The notes: generated by a model from the letters alone, not told the origin. A stretch of DNA of 64,000 bases from Devosia sp. YIM 151766 (GCF_030285925.1 NZ_CP127251.1:806001-870000), one strand, 5' to 3'. Positions 24,802 to 33,876 are shown, counted from the stretch's first letter. Numbers and translations: made by a program.

Positions 24802-25637
24802 TGAACCCCTCTTACGGACAAAAGATCGTCAGCGGTTTCTGGTTCGTCCTGACCTTGGTTTTCGCCGCGATCGTGTTCTTCCCCTATTACTGGATGTTTG
24901 TCTCTTCGGTGGAAACGGAGAGCATGTTCTCCTGGCCGCCACATCTCGTTCCCAGCGGCTTCACGCTCGAATCCTATTGGACGATCTTCGAGGAACGCGC
25001 CATCGGCCGGTGGTTCATCAACACCGTCATCGTGGCAGGCAGCACCTCGCTTTTCTCCACCATCATCGCCATCAACGCCGCCTATGCGCTATCGCGTTTC
25101 AAGACCAAGACGACTTCGGTCTTCACGATCCTGATCCTGTTCTCCCAATTGCTGCCGGCCGCGCTGATCGTCGTGCCTCTGTTTGTCATCTTCCAGCAGC
25201 TCGGGCTTTATAACAGTCTTTTCGGGCTCGCGATCGCCGATACCGCCTTCATCCTCCCGGTCGCCATCTGGCTGCTCAAGGGCTTCTTTGATCAGATTCC
25301 GGTGGAGATCGAGCAGCAGGCCATGATCGATGGCTGCACCCAGCTTGGCGCATTTTATCGGGTCGTCCTGCCCTTGGCGCTTCCGGGGCTTGTAGTGGTG
25401 GTGGCGATGTCCTTCATTTCCGGCTGGGACGAATTCTTCCTCGCCCGCACCCTGATCGCTTCGCAGGACAATTGGGTGCTGTCCGTGGGGCTGACCTCGT
25501 TCCGCGGGGAATACACGCTGGATTGGAGCCAGATGATGGCTGCTGCCGTGATCTTCACCGTTCCCGCGCTCATCTTCTTCCTGTTCGTACAGCGCTACCT
25601 GGTGGCCGGCCTTTCCGCCGGTGCCGTCAAAGGCTGA
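24801..25637 (+). CDS. sugar ABC transporter permease (MalG/UgpE type)
   Basis: This 278-residue inner-membrane protein has six helices and the EAA motif region EIEQQAMIDGCTQLGAFYRV followed by VLPLALPG. It is the second channel subunit, translated in coupling with the first permease through a one-base overlap. The lengths and order (binding protein, two permeases, ATPase) are those of a CUT1 carbohydrate importer. Confidence 0.93.
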   Translation: MNPSYGQKIVSGFWFVLTLVFAAIVFFPYYWMFVSSVETESMFSWPPHLVPSGFTLESYWTIFEERAIGRWFINTVIVAGSTSLFSTIIAINAAYALSRFKTKTTSVFTILILFSQLLPAALIVVPLFVIFQQLGLYNSLFGLAIADTAFILPVAIWLLKGFFDQIPVEIEQQAMIDGCTQLGAFYRVVLPLALPGLVVVVAMSFISGWDEFFLARTLIASQDNWVLSVGLTSFRGEYTLDWSQMMAAAVIFTVPALIFFLFVQRYLVAGLSAGAVKG

Positions 25638-25665
25638 CAACGTCGACAAACGAAAGGAATCTCAG

Positions 25666-26745
25666 GTGGCAGAACTCAGCATCAAGGCCCTGAAAAAGAG
25701 CTATGGTCCGACCGAGATCATCTCCAACATCTCGCTGGATATCGTGGACGGCGAATTCGTCGCCTTGGTCGGACCTTCGGGATGCGGCAAGTCGACCTTG
25801 TTGCGCATGATTGCGGGACTGGAAACGATCAGCGGCGGCGAAATCGCCATCGGCGAAAAAGTGGTGAATGACGTTCCTCCCAAGGACCGTGACATCGCCA
25901 TGGTGTTCCAGAACTACGCGCTCTATCCCAACAAGACGGTCGCGGACAATATCGCCTTCCCACTTTACATGGCGCGCGTTCCCAAGGCGGAGCGCGACCG
26001 CAAGGTGGCGGAGGTGATGAGCTCCCTCGATCTTGAGGCGCTGGCCAAACGCTATCCGAAACAACTTTCCGGCGGTCAGCGCCAGCGCGTGGCCATGGGA
26101 CGCGCCATCGTGCGCAATCCCCAGGTTTTCCTTTTCGACGAACCCCTGTCCAATCTCGACGCCAAGCTCAGGGTCTCGATGCGCGCCGAAATCAAGGAAC
26201 TGCATCAGCGGCTCAAGGTAACAACGGTCTATGTCACCCACGATCAGGTCGAAGCCATGACAATGGCCGACCAGATCGTGGTGATGCGCGCCGGCAATGT
26301 GGAGCAGGTCGGCGCTCCTCTCGACCTTTACGATCGTCCGGCAAACAAGTTCGTCGCCGGGTTTATCGGCTCGCCGTCGATGAACTTCTTCGATGGCCGG
26401 ATCATTGAGCGGGAGGGCGTCCTGTCGTTTACGACAATGGCCGGTCTGTCGATCCCCATCGCCCCCGAACATCGCCAGCATGCCGCCGATGCCGCCAGCC
26501 TCGGCATTCGTCCCGAGCATATCCGTCTCGACGGCGTCGAAACCATGGGGGCGGTTCCGGTCGACATCGCGGTGATCGAACCGACCGGCAATGAAGCAAC
26601 CTTCATTCTTCGATCCGGCGGCGAGCAGTTGGTCGTCGTCCAGACCGGAAGGCACGGCTATCGTCCCGGAGAAACCGTCTGGATCAAAATGGCCCCGGAT
26701 ATGCTGCATTTCTTTGACCGCAACGGACGCGCGCTTCAGCGATGA
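25666..26745 (+). CDS. sugar ABC transporter ATP-binding protein (UgpC/MsmK/MalK type)
   Basis: This 359-residue ATPase energises the sugar importer. It has Walker A GPSGCGKST, Q-loop VFQNYALYPNKT, signature LSGGQRQRVAMGRA, Walker B VFLFDEPLSNLDAK and a C-terminal TOBE regulatory domain from about residue 240. The start is a GTG at 25666 with AAGGA 7 bases upstream; earlier in-frame codons lie in the permease gene or lack a ribosome site. It overlaps the kinase gene by 4 bases (ATGA). Proteins of this type can serve several CUT1 transporters in one cell. Confidence 0.94.
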   Translation: MAELSIKALKKSYGPTEIISNISLDIVDGEFVALVGPSGCGKSTLLRMIAGLETISGGEIAIGEKVVNDVPPKDRDIAMVFQNYALYPNKTVADNIAFPLYMARVPKAERDRKVAEVMSSLDLEALAKRYPKQLSGGQRQRVAMGRAIVRNPQVFLFDEPLSNLDAKLRVSMRAEIKELHQRLKVTTVYVTHDQVEAMTMADQIVVMRAGNVEQVGAPLDLYDRPANKFVAGFIGSPSMNFFDGRIIEREGVLSFTTMAGLSIPIAPEHRQHAADAASLGIRPEHIRLDGVETMGAVPVDIAVIEPTGNEATFILRSGGEQLVVVQTGRHGYRPGETVWIKMAPDMLHFFDRNGRALQR

Positions 26746-27638
26746 CAACCGCCTCAACAGGCCGGCCGACCCGTCTCGGCATAGACATTGGCGGCACGGG
26801 GAGCCGTTGGGTCGCCTGCGACCTGGAGGGAAGAGAATTGGCGCGCGGACGCGCCGATGGCGCGACAGCCCATATTTTCAACGGAGCGGAACGTCTGCGC
26901 CTCACGGCGGCGCTCGCCGATATCGCGGCCCAGCTTTGCTCGCATGGTCTTTCGCCGACGCGGGTCCGGGCTGGTCTCACCGGCTATGGCGCCGGTGTGG
27001 AGAGCGAGGCGCAAACTCTATTCGCGGCGGCCTTCGGGGTTCCGGCAAGCATCGTCGATGATATCACGACGGCCTATCTCGCCGTGTATCGGCCGGGGGA
27101 AGGCCATGTTGTTTCCGCCGGAACCGGGTCCTTTGGGGTCCATATGGCGGTTGATGGCGCCCAGATCCGCGTCGGGGGCCGTGGCATTCTGGTCGATGAT
27201 GCCGGGTCCGGCAGCTGGATCGCGCTCCGGGCAATCGAGCGCCTTTATCGTGCCTATGACAGAGACGGAAATTTCGACGCCATGCCCCGTATGGCCCACC
27301 ATATTTTCGAGATGGTGGGGGGCAGGGAATGGGGAAACGTGCGCGAATTCGTCTATTCCGGCAATCGTGGGCGGATCGGAACCCTGGCCATCGCCGTGGG
27401 CCGCGCTGCACACGATCAGGACCCCGCCGCAATTGAACTCCTGAGCCGCGCCGGCGCGGAGCTGGCGGCGATCGCCAGAACGCTGATCCTGCGAATTGGC
27501 CCTCTCCCGCTTGCCTTTATTGGCGGGGCACTCGATTTGCACCCTATTATCAAGCAAACCATAGGCGCCAATCTCGATGGCCATAGCCTCGATTTTCCTG
27601 AATCGGACCCCGCCCTGACAGCCGCCCGGCAGGTCTGA
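26742..27638 (+). CDS. BadF/BadG-family amino-sugar kinase (GlcNAc/MurNAc kinase-like)
   Basis: This 298-residue actin-fold kinase has the N-terminal phosphate loop GIDIGGTGSRW, the middle motif GTGSFGV and VDDAGSGSWIA, and the C-terminal adenosine motif FIGGALDLHP. Family members phosphorylate N-acetylglucosamine, and the clostridial MurK of the same family phosphorylates MurNAc and GlcNAc. As the last gene of an operon with murQ and a sugar importer, it most likely makes MurNAc-6-phosphate in the cytoplasm, the substrate of MurQ. The reading frame continues open past its stop (see 27657). Confidence 0.85.
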   Translation: MTTASTGRPTRLGIDIGGTGSRWVACDLEGRELARGRADGATAHIFNGAERLRLTAALADIAAQLCSHGLSPTRVRAGLTGYGAGVESEAQTLFAAAFGVPASIVDDITTAYLAVYRPGEGHVVSAGTGSFGVHMAVDGAQIRVGGRGILVDDAGSGSWIALRAIERLYRAYDRDGNFDAMPRMAHHIFEMVGGREWGNVREFVYSGNRGRIGTLAIAVGRAAHDQDPAAIELLSRAGAELAAIARTLILRIGPLPLAFIGGALDLHPIIKQTIGANLDGHSLDFPESDPALTAARQV

Positions 27639-27656
27639 GCAACCGGCTGGCGATCC

Positions 27657-27830
27657 GTGGCGGGCACAGACGTCACCACCGTGGCCGGGCACTGTTCCGG
27701 CTCGGCAGAAATTGTCGGTCCGGTCCACGGACTTCATATCGTCGATATGAAGGTCTATAAGGCCGGCAAGATTGTTTATTCCCGCAACTCTTTGGGAGCC
27801 GGTGTCTGCCTTGGCCGATTTCGCCATTGA
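27657..27830 (+). pseudogene. possible coding remnant after the kinase gene
   Basis: In the same frame as the kinase, after its TGA, about 58 codons stay open from a GTG at 27657 to TGA at 27828. The translation contains the protein-like stretch GPVHGLHIVDMKVYKAGKIV and uses codons ending in G or C as genes here do. I do not recognise the family. It could be the tail of a decayed gene or just chance. Confidence 0.25.
27732..27752. promoter_or_regulatory. 21-base odd palindrome upstream of dusA
   Basis: Arms CTTCATATCG and CGATATGAAG are perfect around a single central T. The size and central spacing are like operators of dimeric winged-helix regulators. It lies between the kinase stop and dusA and is not related to the 16-base operators. 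Confidence 0.4.
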
Positions 27831-27852
27831 TGCCTTGAGCGATAGAAAAACC

Positions 27853-28845
27853 ATGATCAATCAATCGCGTAGGTTCAGCGTGGCGCCGATGATGGACTGG
27901 ACCGACAGGCATTGCCGGGTCCTGCATCGGCTGCTGACGCGCCATGGTTTGCTGTTCACCGAAATGGTCAATAGCGGAGCTATCGTGCATGGGGATGCCG
28001 AGCGGCATTTGCGCTTTGCGGCGGTGGAGCATCCCATTGCGCTTCAGATCGGCGGCGCCGATCCGGCCGAACTGGCGGCGGCGACGCGCATTGCCGATGG
28101 GTTCGGCTATGACGAAATCAACCTCAATGTCGGTTGTCCCTCCGACCGGGTGCAATCGGGCCGCTTCGGCGCCTGCCTGATGGCGGTGCCCGATCTCGTG
28201 GCCGAATGTGTCCGGGCCATGCGCGGCGCCACCGACAAGCCGGTCACGGTCAAATGCCGCATCGGCATCGACGACCAGGATATCGAGGAAAGCCTGGACC
28301 GCTTCGCCGACAAGATGGCGGAGGCGGGCGTCGCGGCGCTTTATGTTCATGCGCGCAAGGCCTGGCTGCAAGGACTGAGCCCCAAGGAAAACCGCACCAT
28401 TCCGCCGCTGGATTATCCGCGCGTCTATCGCCTGCGCCAGCGCCTGGCGCCTTTGCCGATGATGATCAATGGCGGCATCGAGACGCTGGACCAGGCCGAG
28501 ACGCATCTGGAGCATATGGATGGCGTGATGCTGGGCCGCGCCGCCTATCACAACCCGATGCTGCTGGCCGAAATCGATGCGCGCATTTTTGGCGATGACC
28601 GGGAGGTGCCGGACCTGGCGGAGATCATGCGGGCCATGGCCGAATATGCCGAGACGCAGCTCACCAGCGGCGTTCGTCTCAACAATATTGCCCGCCACAT
28701 GCTCGGCCTGGCCAATGGCCGGCGCGGCGCGCGCCAGTTCCGTCAAATTCTCAGCGTGGATGCCTGCCGTCCCAATGCCGGCCCGGAAGTGTTGATGCGG
28801 GCGCTGGAACTGGTCGAGGACCAGCCCATGGCAGCAGCAAGCTAA
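27853..28845 (+). CDS. dusA: tRNA-dihydrouridine(20/20a) synthase
   Basis: This flavoprotein of about 330 residues reduces uridine 20/20a in the tRNA D-loop using NADPH. The DusA opening RRFSVAPMMDWTDRHCR, the catalytic-cysteine motif NLNVGCPSDRVQSGRFGACL and the FMN/phosphate motif MINGGI are clear, and length fits DusA. I chose ATG 27853 because family members begin a few residues before RRFSVAPM; an upstream TTG at 27772 in the same frame is unlikely. It appears monocistronic. Confidence 0.95.
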   Translation: MINQSRRFSVAPMMDWTDRHCRVLHRLLTRHGLLFTEMVNSGAIVHGDAERHLRFAAVEHPIALQIGGADPAELAAATRIADGFGYDEINLNVGCPSDRVQSGRFGACLMAVPDLVAECVRAMRGATDKPVTVKCRIGIDDQDIEESLDRFADKMAEAGVAALYVHARKAWLQGLSPKENRTIPPLDYPRVYRLRQRLAPLPMMINGGIETLDQAETHLEHMDGVMLGRAAYHNPMLLAEIDARIFGDDREVPDLAEIMRAMAEYAETQLTSGVRLNNIARHMLGLANGRRGARQFRQILSVDACRPNAGPEVLMRALELVEDQPMAAAS

Positions 28846-28927
28846 CGCCTTTCCGGCCTGGCCGGAATGACGATGGGGAGGCCGCCAACGGGCGATGATG
28901 GAGGCGAAAGAGCCGCCGCCTGGTCGC

Positions 28928-29614
28928 TCAATCCGCCAGTTCCAGCGAGTTCTGCGTCACCGAATAGCGGCTCAGCGTTTCGAGGAAGGTCATGCCGAGC
29001 AGGCTGGTTTCGAGCGCACCTGCTTCGGTCACGAAGGCGGTGATATTGCGCCGCTCGATGCCGCCGACAATGATGGAATTCAGCCGCGTCCGCGCGGCCA
29101 GGCCGCGTCCATTGGCGGTGGAGACGGGAACGACATAGCGCAATCCGGCCGTGTCGATGCCGGCCGCTTCGGCGTCGGGAATGGTCAGGACCACGGCGCT
29201 GGCGCCGGTATCGAAAATCATCGGCGTCGTGTGCCCGTTGATGCTCGCACGCACTTCGAAATGCCCGCCCATGCCGCGCCGGAAGGTGGCGGTGCCATTG
29301 CCGCTATCCACCATGGCGACGCCAGGCTGCATTTCGCCGGCGACGCGGCCCGCCACGCTCATGATTTCGTCGCGATAGGCATAGGTGATCATGGCGATGG
29401 CGAAAATGCCGACCCAGAGCAATACGCCGCCCACCAGTTCGGCAGCGCGATGCCGCCGCGCGAACAATCCGCCGGCAAAGATGATGAGGATGATGACCAG
29501 CGGCACCAATTGCGCCGTCTGCACCTGACTCAGCCCGACCAGGCTGCCGGCATCGGCGCTGATCATCAGGGCGATGCCGATGGCGATGAGCAGCGCCAGG
29601 CCGATGAAGATCAT
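28928..29614 (-). CDS. membrane-anchored retropepsin-like aspartic protease (TIGR02281 family)
   Basis: This 228-residue protein has three N-terminal membrane helices (residues about 2-22, 34-50, 60-80) and a C-terminal single-lobe aspartic protease domain facing the periplasm. The active-site triplet is in IFDTGASAVVLT, and the family C-terminal motif LLGMTFLETLSRY is present. Function in vivo is not established for this family; it is widespread in alphaproteobacteria. AAGGA lies upstream of the ATG. It is the last gene before the cobS/cobT pair. Confidence 0.88.
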   Translation of the reverse strand: MIFIGLALLIAIGIALMISADAGSLVGLSQVQTAQLVPLVIILIIFAGGLFARRHRAAELVGGVLLWVGIFAIAMITYAYRDEIMSVAGRVAGEMQPGVAMVDSGNGTATFRRGMGGHFEVRASINGHTTPMIFDTGASAVVLTIPDAEAAGIDTAGLRYVVPVSTANGRGLAARTRLNSIIVGGIERRNITAFVTEAGALETSLLGMTFLETLSRYSVTQNSLELAD

Positions 29615-29683
29615 GCTGTCCGGTCCTTTCGCGCGGTCATTGCCCTGTTCGATAAAGGCATGGGACGCGGCAAATTCAAGGCA

Positions 29684-30424
29684 TCAGGCAAAGATTAGCA
29701 GCATGGCCAGCGCCGCTATTTCGCCCAGTCCACCGCCGGCCCCGATCAGGTCGCCGGTCTGCCCGCCGACAAGCCGCCGGCACACGGCGCTCCAGAAGGG
29801 CACGATCAGCGCCACCAGCAGCAAGGCGGACATGACGCCCAACAGACTCGATGCCGGCGCGCCGATGGCGAGAACGAGAAGCATGGCCAGCGCCGCGCCG
29901 ATGGCGAAGCGGGAAGCGGGCAGGGCGCCGGCGGCGGCCGAGGCCCCATCCGCCCGCGCCGGCGGCAGCGCCACGGCGAGCCACAGCGCCCCGGACCGTC
30001 CGGCAATATTGGCCGCCAGCCAGAGCCCGCCGGCGGCAAGCGGGTCGAGGGCGGCCAGGCTGCCCAAAGCCGTGACCCGGAGCAGCAGAAACAGACAGAG
30101 GGCGGCGACGCCATAGGTGCCGTGCCGGCTATCCTTGAGGATATCGAGCCGCCGCTCCGGCGTGAAGCCGCCAAACAGCCCGTCGGCCGCGTCGGCCAGT
30201 GCATCCTCCATCATGCCGCCGCCAACCAGCACCATGGCGGCAACGGCAAGGGCGGCGGCGAAATAGGGCGGCAGGCCCGCCCAGATGCCGCCGGCCAGCA
30301 AGAGAACGGGGACAATGCCCATGATGAGGGAGGCCAGCGGCAGCGCCGGGGCGATGCGGCCGAGATCGGGTTTTTCGTGACGATGCCGGCCGGTCGGCAG
30401 GCGCGAAAAGAAGCGCAGCGCCAT
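29684..30424 (-). CDS. cobS: adenosylcobinamide-GDP ribazoletransferase (cobalamin synthase)
   Basis: This membrane protein of about 246 residues joins adenosylcobinamide-GDP with alpha-ribazole in the last steps of vitamin B12 assembly. The family motifs DALADAADGLFGG and RRLDILKDSRHGTYG are present, with several membrane helices after them. I start it at ATG 30424 (MALRFFSRLPTG), the conserved beginning; a TTG at 30544 with GGAG upstream would add 40 Pro/Arg-rich residues and cannot be excluded. It diverges from cobT, which makes the alpha-ribazole phosphate precursor. Confidence 0.93.
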   Translation of the reverse strand: MALRFFSRLPTGRHRHEKPDLGRIAPALPLASLIMGIVPVLLLAGGIWAGLPPYFAAALAVAAMVLVGGGMMEDALADAADGLFGGFTPERRLDILKDSRHGTYGVAALCLFLLLRVTALGSLAALDPLAAGGLWLAANIAGRSGALWLAVALPPARADGASAAAGALPASRFAIGAALAMLLVLAIGAPASSLLGVMSALLLVALIVPFWSAVCRRLVGGQTGDLIGAGGGLGEIAALAMLLIFA

Positions 30425-30604
30425 GACTAGATCGCCCCTGAACCCGAAGCCGCCGGGCCGCGGACCGGGCCGGTCGTCGTCCTCTCGGGCCGGGTCGGCT
30501 GCGGGATGCTGCTCGGTCTCGGGCGCCTCTCGCGTCAATTGCAATTCGCTCCGTAATGGGCAACAAGGTCGCGCCCCTCCCTATCATAGCATGCCGGATT
30601 TGCC

Positions 30605-31627
30605 ATGCCCGCACTCAACGCCGCCTTCGCCGATATCGTCGACCTTCTGGTGGCCGTGCCGGACGGAGACGAGGCCGCCGTCGCTGCCGTTCGCCAGCGC
30701 GACGCCCAATTGACCAAGCCGTCCGGCTCGCTGGGCAAGTTGGAGGAACTGGTCGAATTTCTTGCCCGCTGGCAGCATCGCGGCCAGCCGCGCCTCGGCA
30801 ATCCGATGGTGACCATTTTCGCCGGCAATCACGGCGTGACCGATCAGGGCGTCTCGGCATTTCCGCGCGAGGTGACGGCGCAGATGGTGGCCAATTTCAC
30901 CAATGGCGGCGCGGCGATTTCACAGATCTGCGCGCTGCACGAGATCAATTTGCGGGTGTTCGAACTGGCGCTGGAATTACCCACCGGCGACATCACCAGC
31001 GAGCCGGCCCTGGACGATCAGATGTGCGCCGCCACTATCGCCTATGGCATGGAAGCGGTGGCGGGCAAGCCGGACCTGATCTGCATCGGGGAAATGGGCA
31101 TCGGCAATACCACGATCGCCGCCGCCATCTATGCCGCGCTTTACGGCGGCACGGGCGAGGACTGGGTCGGCCGGGGCACGGGCGTGGACAATGCGGGGCT
31201 GGCCCGCAAGGCCGATGCGGTGAACCGGGCCTTGGCCTGTCATGACGGCGCGCTGGACCATCCGCTGGCCATCCTGGCGCGGCTGGGCGGCCGGGAAATC
31301 GCCGCCATGCTGGGCGCCTTGGTGGCCGCAAGGCATCAGAAAGTGCCGGTGATCGTCGATGGCTATGTCGCCACCGCCGCGGCCGCCATCGCCCATGCGG
31401 TCAATCCGGCAGCGATCAATCATTGCCTGTTCGCCCATGTCTCGGCGGAAGGCGATCATGCGCGGGTGCTGGCGCAGATGGGACAACCGGCGCTGCTCGA
31501 TCTGGGCATGCGGTTGGGCGAGGGCACCGGCGCGGCCCTGGCGGCGGTGATGGCCAAGACGGCGCTGCACCTGCACGAAAATATGGCGACCTTCGACAGC
31601 GCCGCAATCAGCGGCAAATCGAGCTGA
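30605..31627 (+). CDS. cobT: nicotinate-nucleotide--dimethylbenzimidazole phosphoribosyltransferase
   Basis: This 340-residue enzyme makes alpha-ribazole 5'-phosphate from dimethylbenzimidazole and nicotinate mononucleotide for the lower loop of B12. Signatures include KPSGSLGKLEELVEFLARWQ, FAGNHGVTDQGVSAFP, GEMGIGNTT and the C-terminal catalytic GMRLGEGTGAALA. It is arranged back to back with cobS, a common layout in Hyphomicrobiales. I looked for a cobalamin riboswitch in the gap between the starts and saw none of its B12-box sequence. Confidence 0.96.
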   Translation: MPALNAAFADIVDLLVAVPDGDEAAVAAVRQRDAQLTKPSGSLGKLEELVEFLARWQHRGQPRLGNPMVTIFAGNHGVTDQGVSAFPREVTAQMVANFTNGGAAISQICALHEINLRVFELALELPTGDITSEPALDDQMCAATIAYGMEAVAGKPDLICIGEMGIGNTTIAAAIYAALYGGTGEDWVGRGTGVDNAGLARKADAVNRALACHDGALDHPLAILARLGGREIAAMLGALVAARHQKVPVIVDGYVATAAAAIAHAVNPAAINHCLFAHVSAEGDHARVLAQMGQPALLDLGMRLGEGTGAALAAVMAKTALHLHENMATFDSAAISGKSS

Positions 31628-31643
31628 GCAAGCCGCGGCGGGA

Positions 31644-32318
31644 TCAGTCCCGCGGGCGTGCCCGAAAACCTTCTTCGCTCGGCACCAATGCCAGCAGGTT
31701 GAGGCCCATGCTGCGCTGGAAGCGCGTCACCGAGGCCGCTGCCATGCGGTTGAGCGCGTCGAGGTCCCGGCTGGCGACCGCCTGGTTGAGCGCGGCGTGT
31801 TCGAGCAGGAAATTCAGGATATAGCCCTCGGCGAGCTGCTGGCGCTTCTGATCGTTGATGGCGACGAAATTGGCATCGTTGGCAAAAGCCACGCGCAATT
31901 GCCGCTGGATCGGCGCATTGTCGATCTTGGCGGTATAGGCGCCATTGGCGGTGATCCAGTTCAGCACCCAATAGGCGGTCAGCGCGTCGGCGACATTGTT
32001 GACGGTCAGGCCCTGATCCGCCACCAGGTCCTGCCAGATATCGACCGGCTTGCGCTCGGCGAAAGCGGCGGCCAGGCTGTCGCGGATCTCGGTGCCGGCC
32101 GACCAGCGCAACTCCTCCAGAAAGGCCCGCTGCACCCGCGTCGATACATAGGCGGAGGGTCGGTAGCCGGTGTCGAAATCCGCCGCCGCGCTGGCTTCGG
32201 GCGCCGGCGCCACCCTGATCTGCGGTTCGTCCTGCGCCGCCAGGGGCAGGGTAAGGGCCACCAGGGCGAAAGCGGCGGCGAGCGAGCGCCGGATTGTCAA
32301 AGCATGCATGAGCGCCAT
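31644..32318 (-). CDS. secreted hypothetical protein, DUF6683-like
   Basis: This protein of about 224 residues has a signal peptide (hydrophobic stretch LAAAFALVALTLPLAAQ, likely cleaved after Ala-Ala-Gln) and a helical mature part with the segment NNVADALTAYWVLNWITANG, which reminds me of DUF6683 proteins. No catalytic motif is visible. It lies 31 bases downstream of the sensor kinase gene on the same strand and may be cotranscribed. Start choice between ATG 32318 and 32309 is open; AGG precedes both closely. The function is unknown. Confidence 0.7.
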   Translation of the reverse strand: MALMHALTIRRSLAAAFALVALTLPLAAQDEPQIRVAPAPEASAAADFDTGYRPSAYVSTRVQRAFLEELRWSAGTEIRDSLAAAFAERKPVDIWQDLVADQGLTVNNVADALTAYWVLNWITANGAYTAKIDNAPIQRQLRVAFANDANFVAINDQKRQQLAEGYILNFLLEHAALNQAVASRDLDALNRMAAASVTRFQRSMGLNLLALVPSEEGFRARPRD

Positions 32319-32349
32319 CCTGCCGCCGATCACGGCAAATTTGCGGTGA

Positions 32350-33876
32350 TCAGCCGGCCACGGAATAGATTTCCAGCCGGTTGCGCTTTTCCACCACCGG
32401 GGCCAGCGCATCCATGACGCGGGCGCGGGGGAAGGTGGCGAAAGCCTCGGTGCCGAAGCGCAGCTTCGAATATAGGTCGAACCGGCCCTGATGCAGGTCC
32501 ATGATCTTCTGCACGATGGGCAGACCGAGGCCGGCGCCCTGTTCGGCGGTCTTCTGCGCCAGCGATCCCTGGCCGAAGGAGGAGAGCACGGTGTCGATCT
32601 CGTTCTGGGGAATGCCCGGCCCATTGTCCTTGACGGAAATCATCTGCCCGCCATCGCCGCTGCGCTGCACCACCAGCGTCACCTTGCCGTGTTGCGGGGT
32701 GAACTTGATGGCGTTGGAGAGCAGGTTCAGCATGACCTGGCGGATCGCCCGCTCGTCGCCCCACAGCTTGGGCAGGTTGTCGCCATAGCTGAACACCAAT
32801 TCGATGCTCTTGGCCTTGGCGCGCAGCTCCATCATGCGGCGGCAATCCTCGGCGATGTCGACCAGCGACACGGCTTCCTCGTTCAATTCATACTTGCCCG
32901 CCTCGATACGGCTGAGGTCGAGAAGTTCGTTGATGAGGTTGAGCAGGTGCTGGCCGCTGCCATGGATGTCGCCGGCATATTCCTTATATTGCGATACTTT
33001 GTGCGGCCCCAGCAATTCCGATTTCAGCACCTCGGAAAAACCGATAATGGCGTTGAGCGGGGTGCGCAGTTCGTGGCTCATGGTGGCGAGGAACTGGCTC
33101 TTGGCGATATTGGCCTGCTCGGCATGGCGGCGGGCCTCGTCGGACATGGTCCGCGCCTCTTCCAGCTCATAGATCAGCGTGTCCTTCTCGGATTGGTGCG
33201 AGATCGTTTCGAGCTCGGCGCCGTGCAATTGGCGGGCCAGGAACAGGAAGAAGATTTCGCCGCAAATGGTGACGGCGGCCAGCGTGTAATTGAGGGTTCC
33301 CCCCAGCGCCACCAGCGCCGCCGACACGGTCATGGTCACCGGCAAGGTGCTCATCAACGTGGCCGGGGGCAGGGTATGGGTGGCGATGGCGTTGCTGGCG
33401 ATGCCGACCAGGGCCATGGCGAACATCACCGGCGTCAAATCGGCCTGCTCGGCCACCAGGGTGAAAAGCGCCAATAGCGACAGCGCCACGCCGCTCACCG
33501 TCTCGGCGGCGACGAAACTCGTCGTCCAGCGCGCGGCATTGAACTTGACCGGGTCGGCCAGCGTGAAACGCCGCGCCATCTGCACGACGATCAGCAGGCT
33601 GGCGATGACCAGCCCGGCCCAGAGGGCGGTGATGGTCACCGGCACCCAGAAACTGGCGACGATGGCGAGAATGCCGACGATGACCGCCATGGGCAGGGCA
33701 GCGCCGATCCGGGCGGCGGCATAATCATGCATCAGCTCGAAGTCGAAATCGGCGCGGGTGCCCGAGCTGGAGGTCAGGCGCTGGCGCGCTTCGCTCACCG
33801 CTTTCTGGGCATTGCGCTTGCCGTCGACGCCGATGGGCGCGCGGATATCAGCTTCGCTGACCGACTGGGACGGCAT
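32350..33876 (-). CDS. membrane sensor histidine kinase (PleC/DivJ/PdhS-like H-box)
   Basis: This 508-residue protein has an N-terminal membrane region of about six helices (residues about 55-215) without a recognisable periplasmic sensor, a coiled linker (YELEEARTMSDEARRHAEQA), then HisKA with MSHELRTPLNAIIGFSEVL and an HATPase with N-box VMLNLLSNAIKFTP and G-boxes VKDNGPGIP and GAGLGLPIV. The H-box is of the type shared by kinases that talk to DivK in alphaproteobacteria, but this box is also common in other hybrids, so the partner is not certain. No response regulator is adjacent; the Lrp gene is divergent. Confidence 0.88.
   Translation of the reverse strand: MPSQSVSEADIRAPIGVDGKRNAQKAVSEARQRLTSSSGTRADFDFELMHDYAAARIGAALPMAVIVGILAIVASFWVPVTITALWAGLVIASLLIVVQMARRFTLADPVKFNAARWTTSFVAAETVSGVALSLLALFTLVAEQADLTPVMFAMALVGIASNAIATHTLPPATLMSTLPVTMTVSAALVALGGTLNYTLAAVTICGEIFFLFLARQLHGAELETISHQSEKDTLIYELEEARTMSDEARRHAEQANIAKSQFLATMSHELRTPLNAIIGFSEVLKSELLGPHKVSQYKEYAGDIHGSGQHLLNLINELLDLSRIEAGKYELNEEAVSLVDIAEDCRRMMELRAKAKSIELVFSYGDNLPKLWGDERAIRQVMLNLLSNAIKFTPQHGKVTLVVQRSGDGGQMISVKDNGPGIPQNEIDTVLSSFGQGSLAQKTAEQGAGLGLPIVQKIMDLHQGRFDLYSKLRFGTEAFATFPRARVMDALAPVVEKRNRLEIYSVAG

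Noticed and set aside
30425..30604. Cobalamin riboswitch between cobS and cobT
   Set aside because: I looked for a B12 box and the usual multi-stem layout and saw neither.
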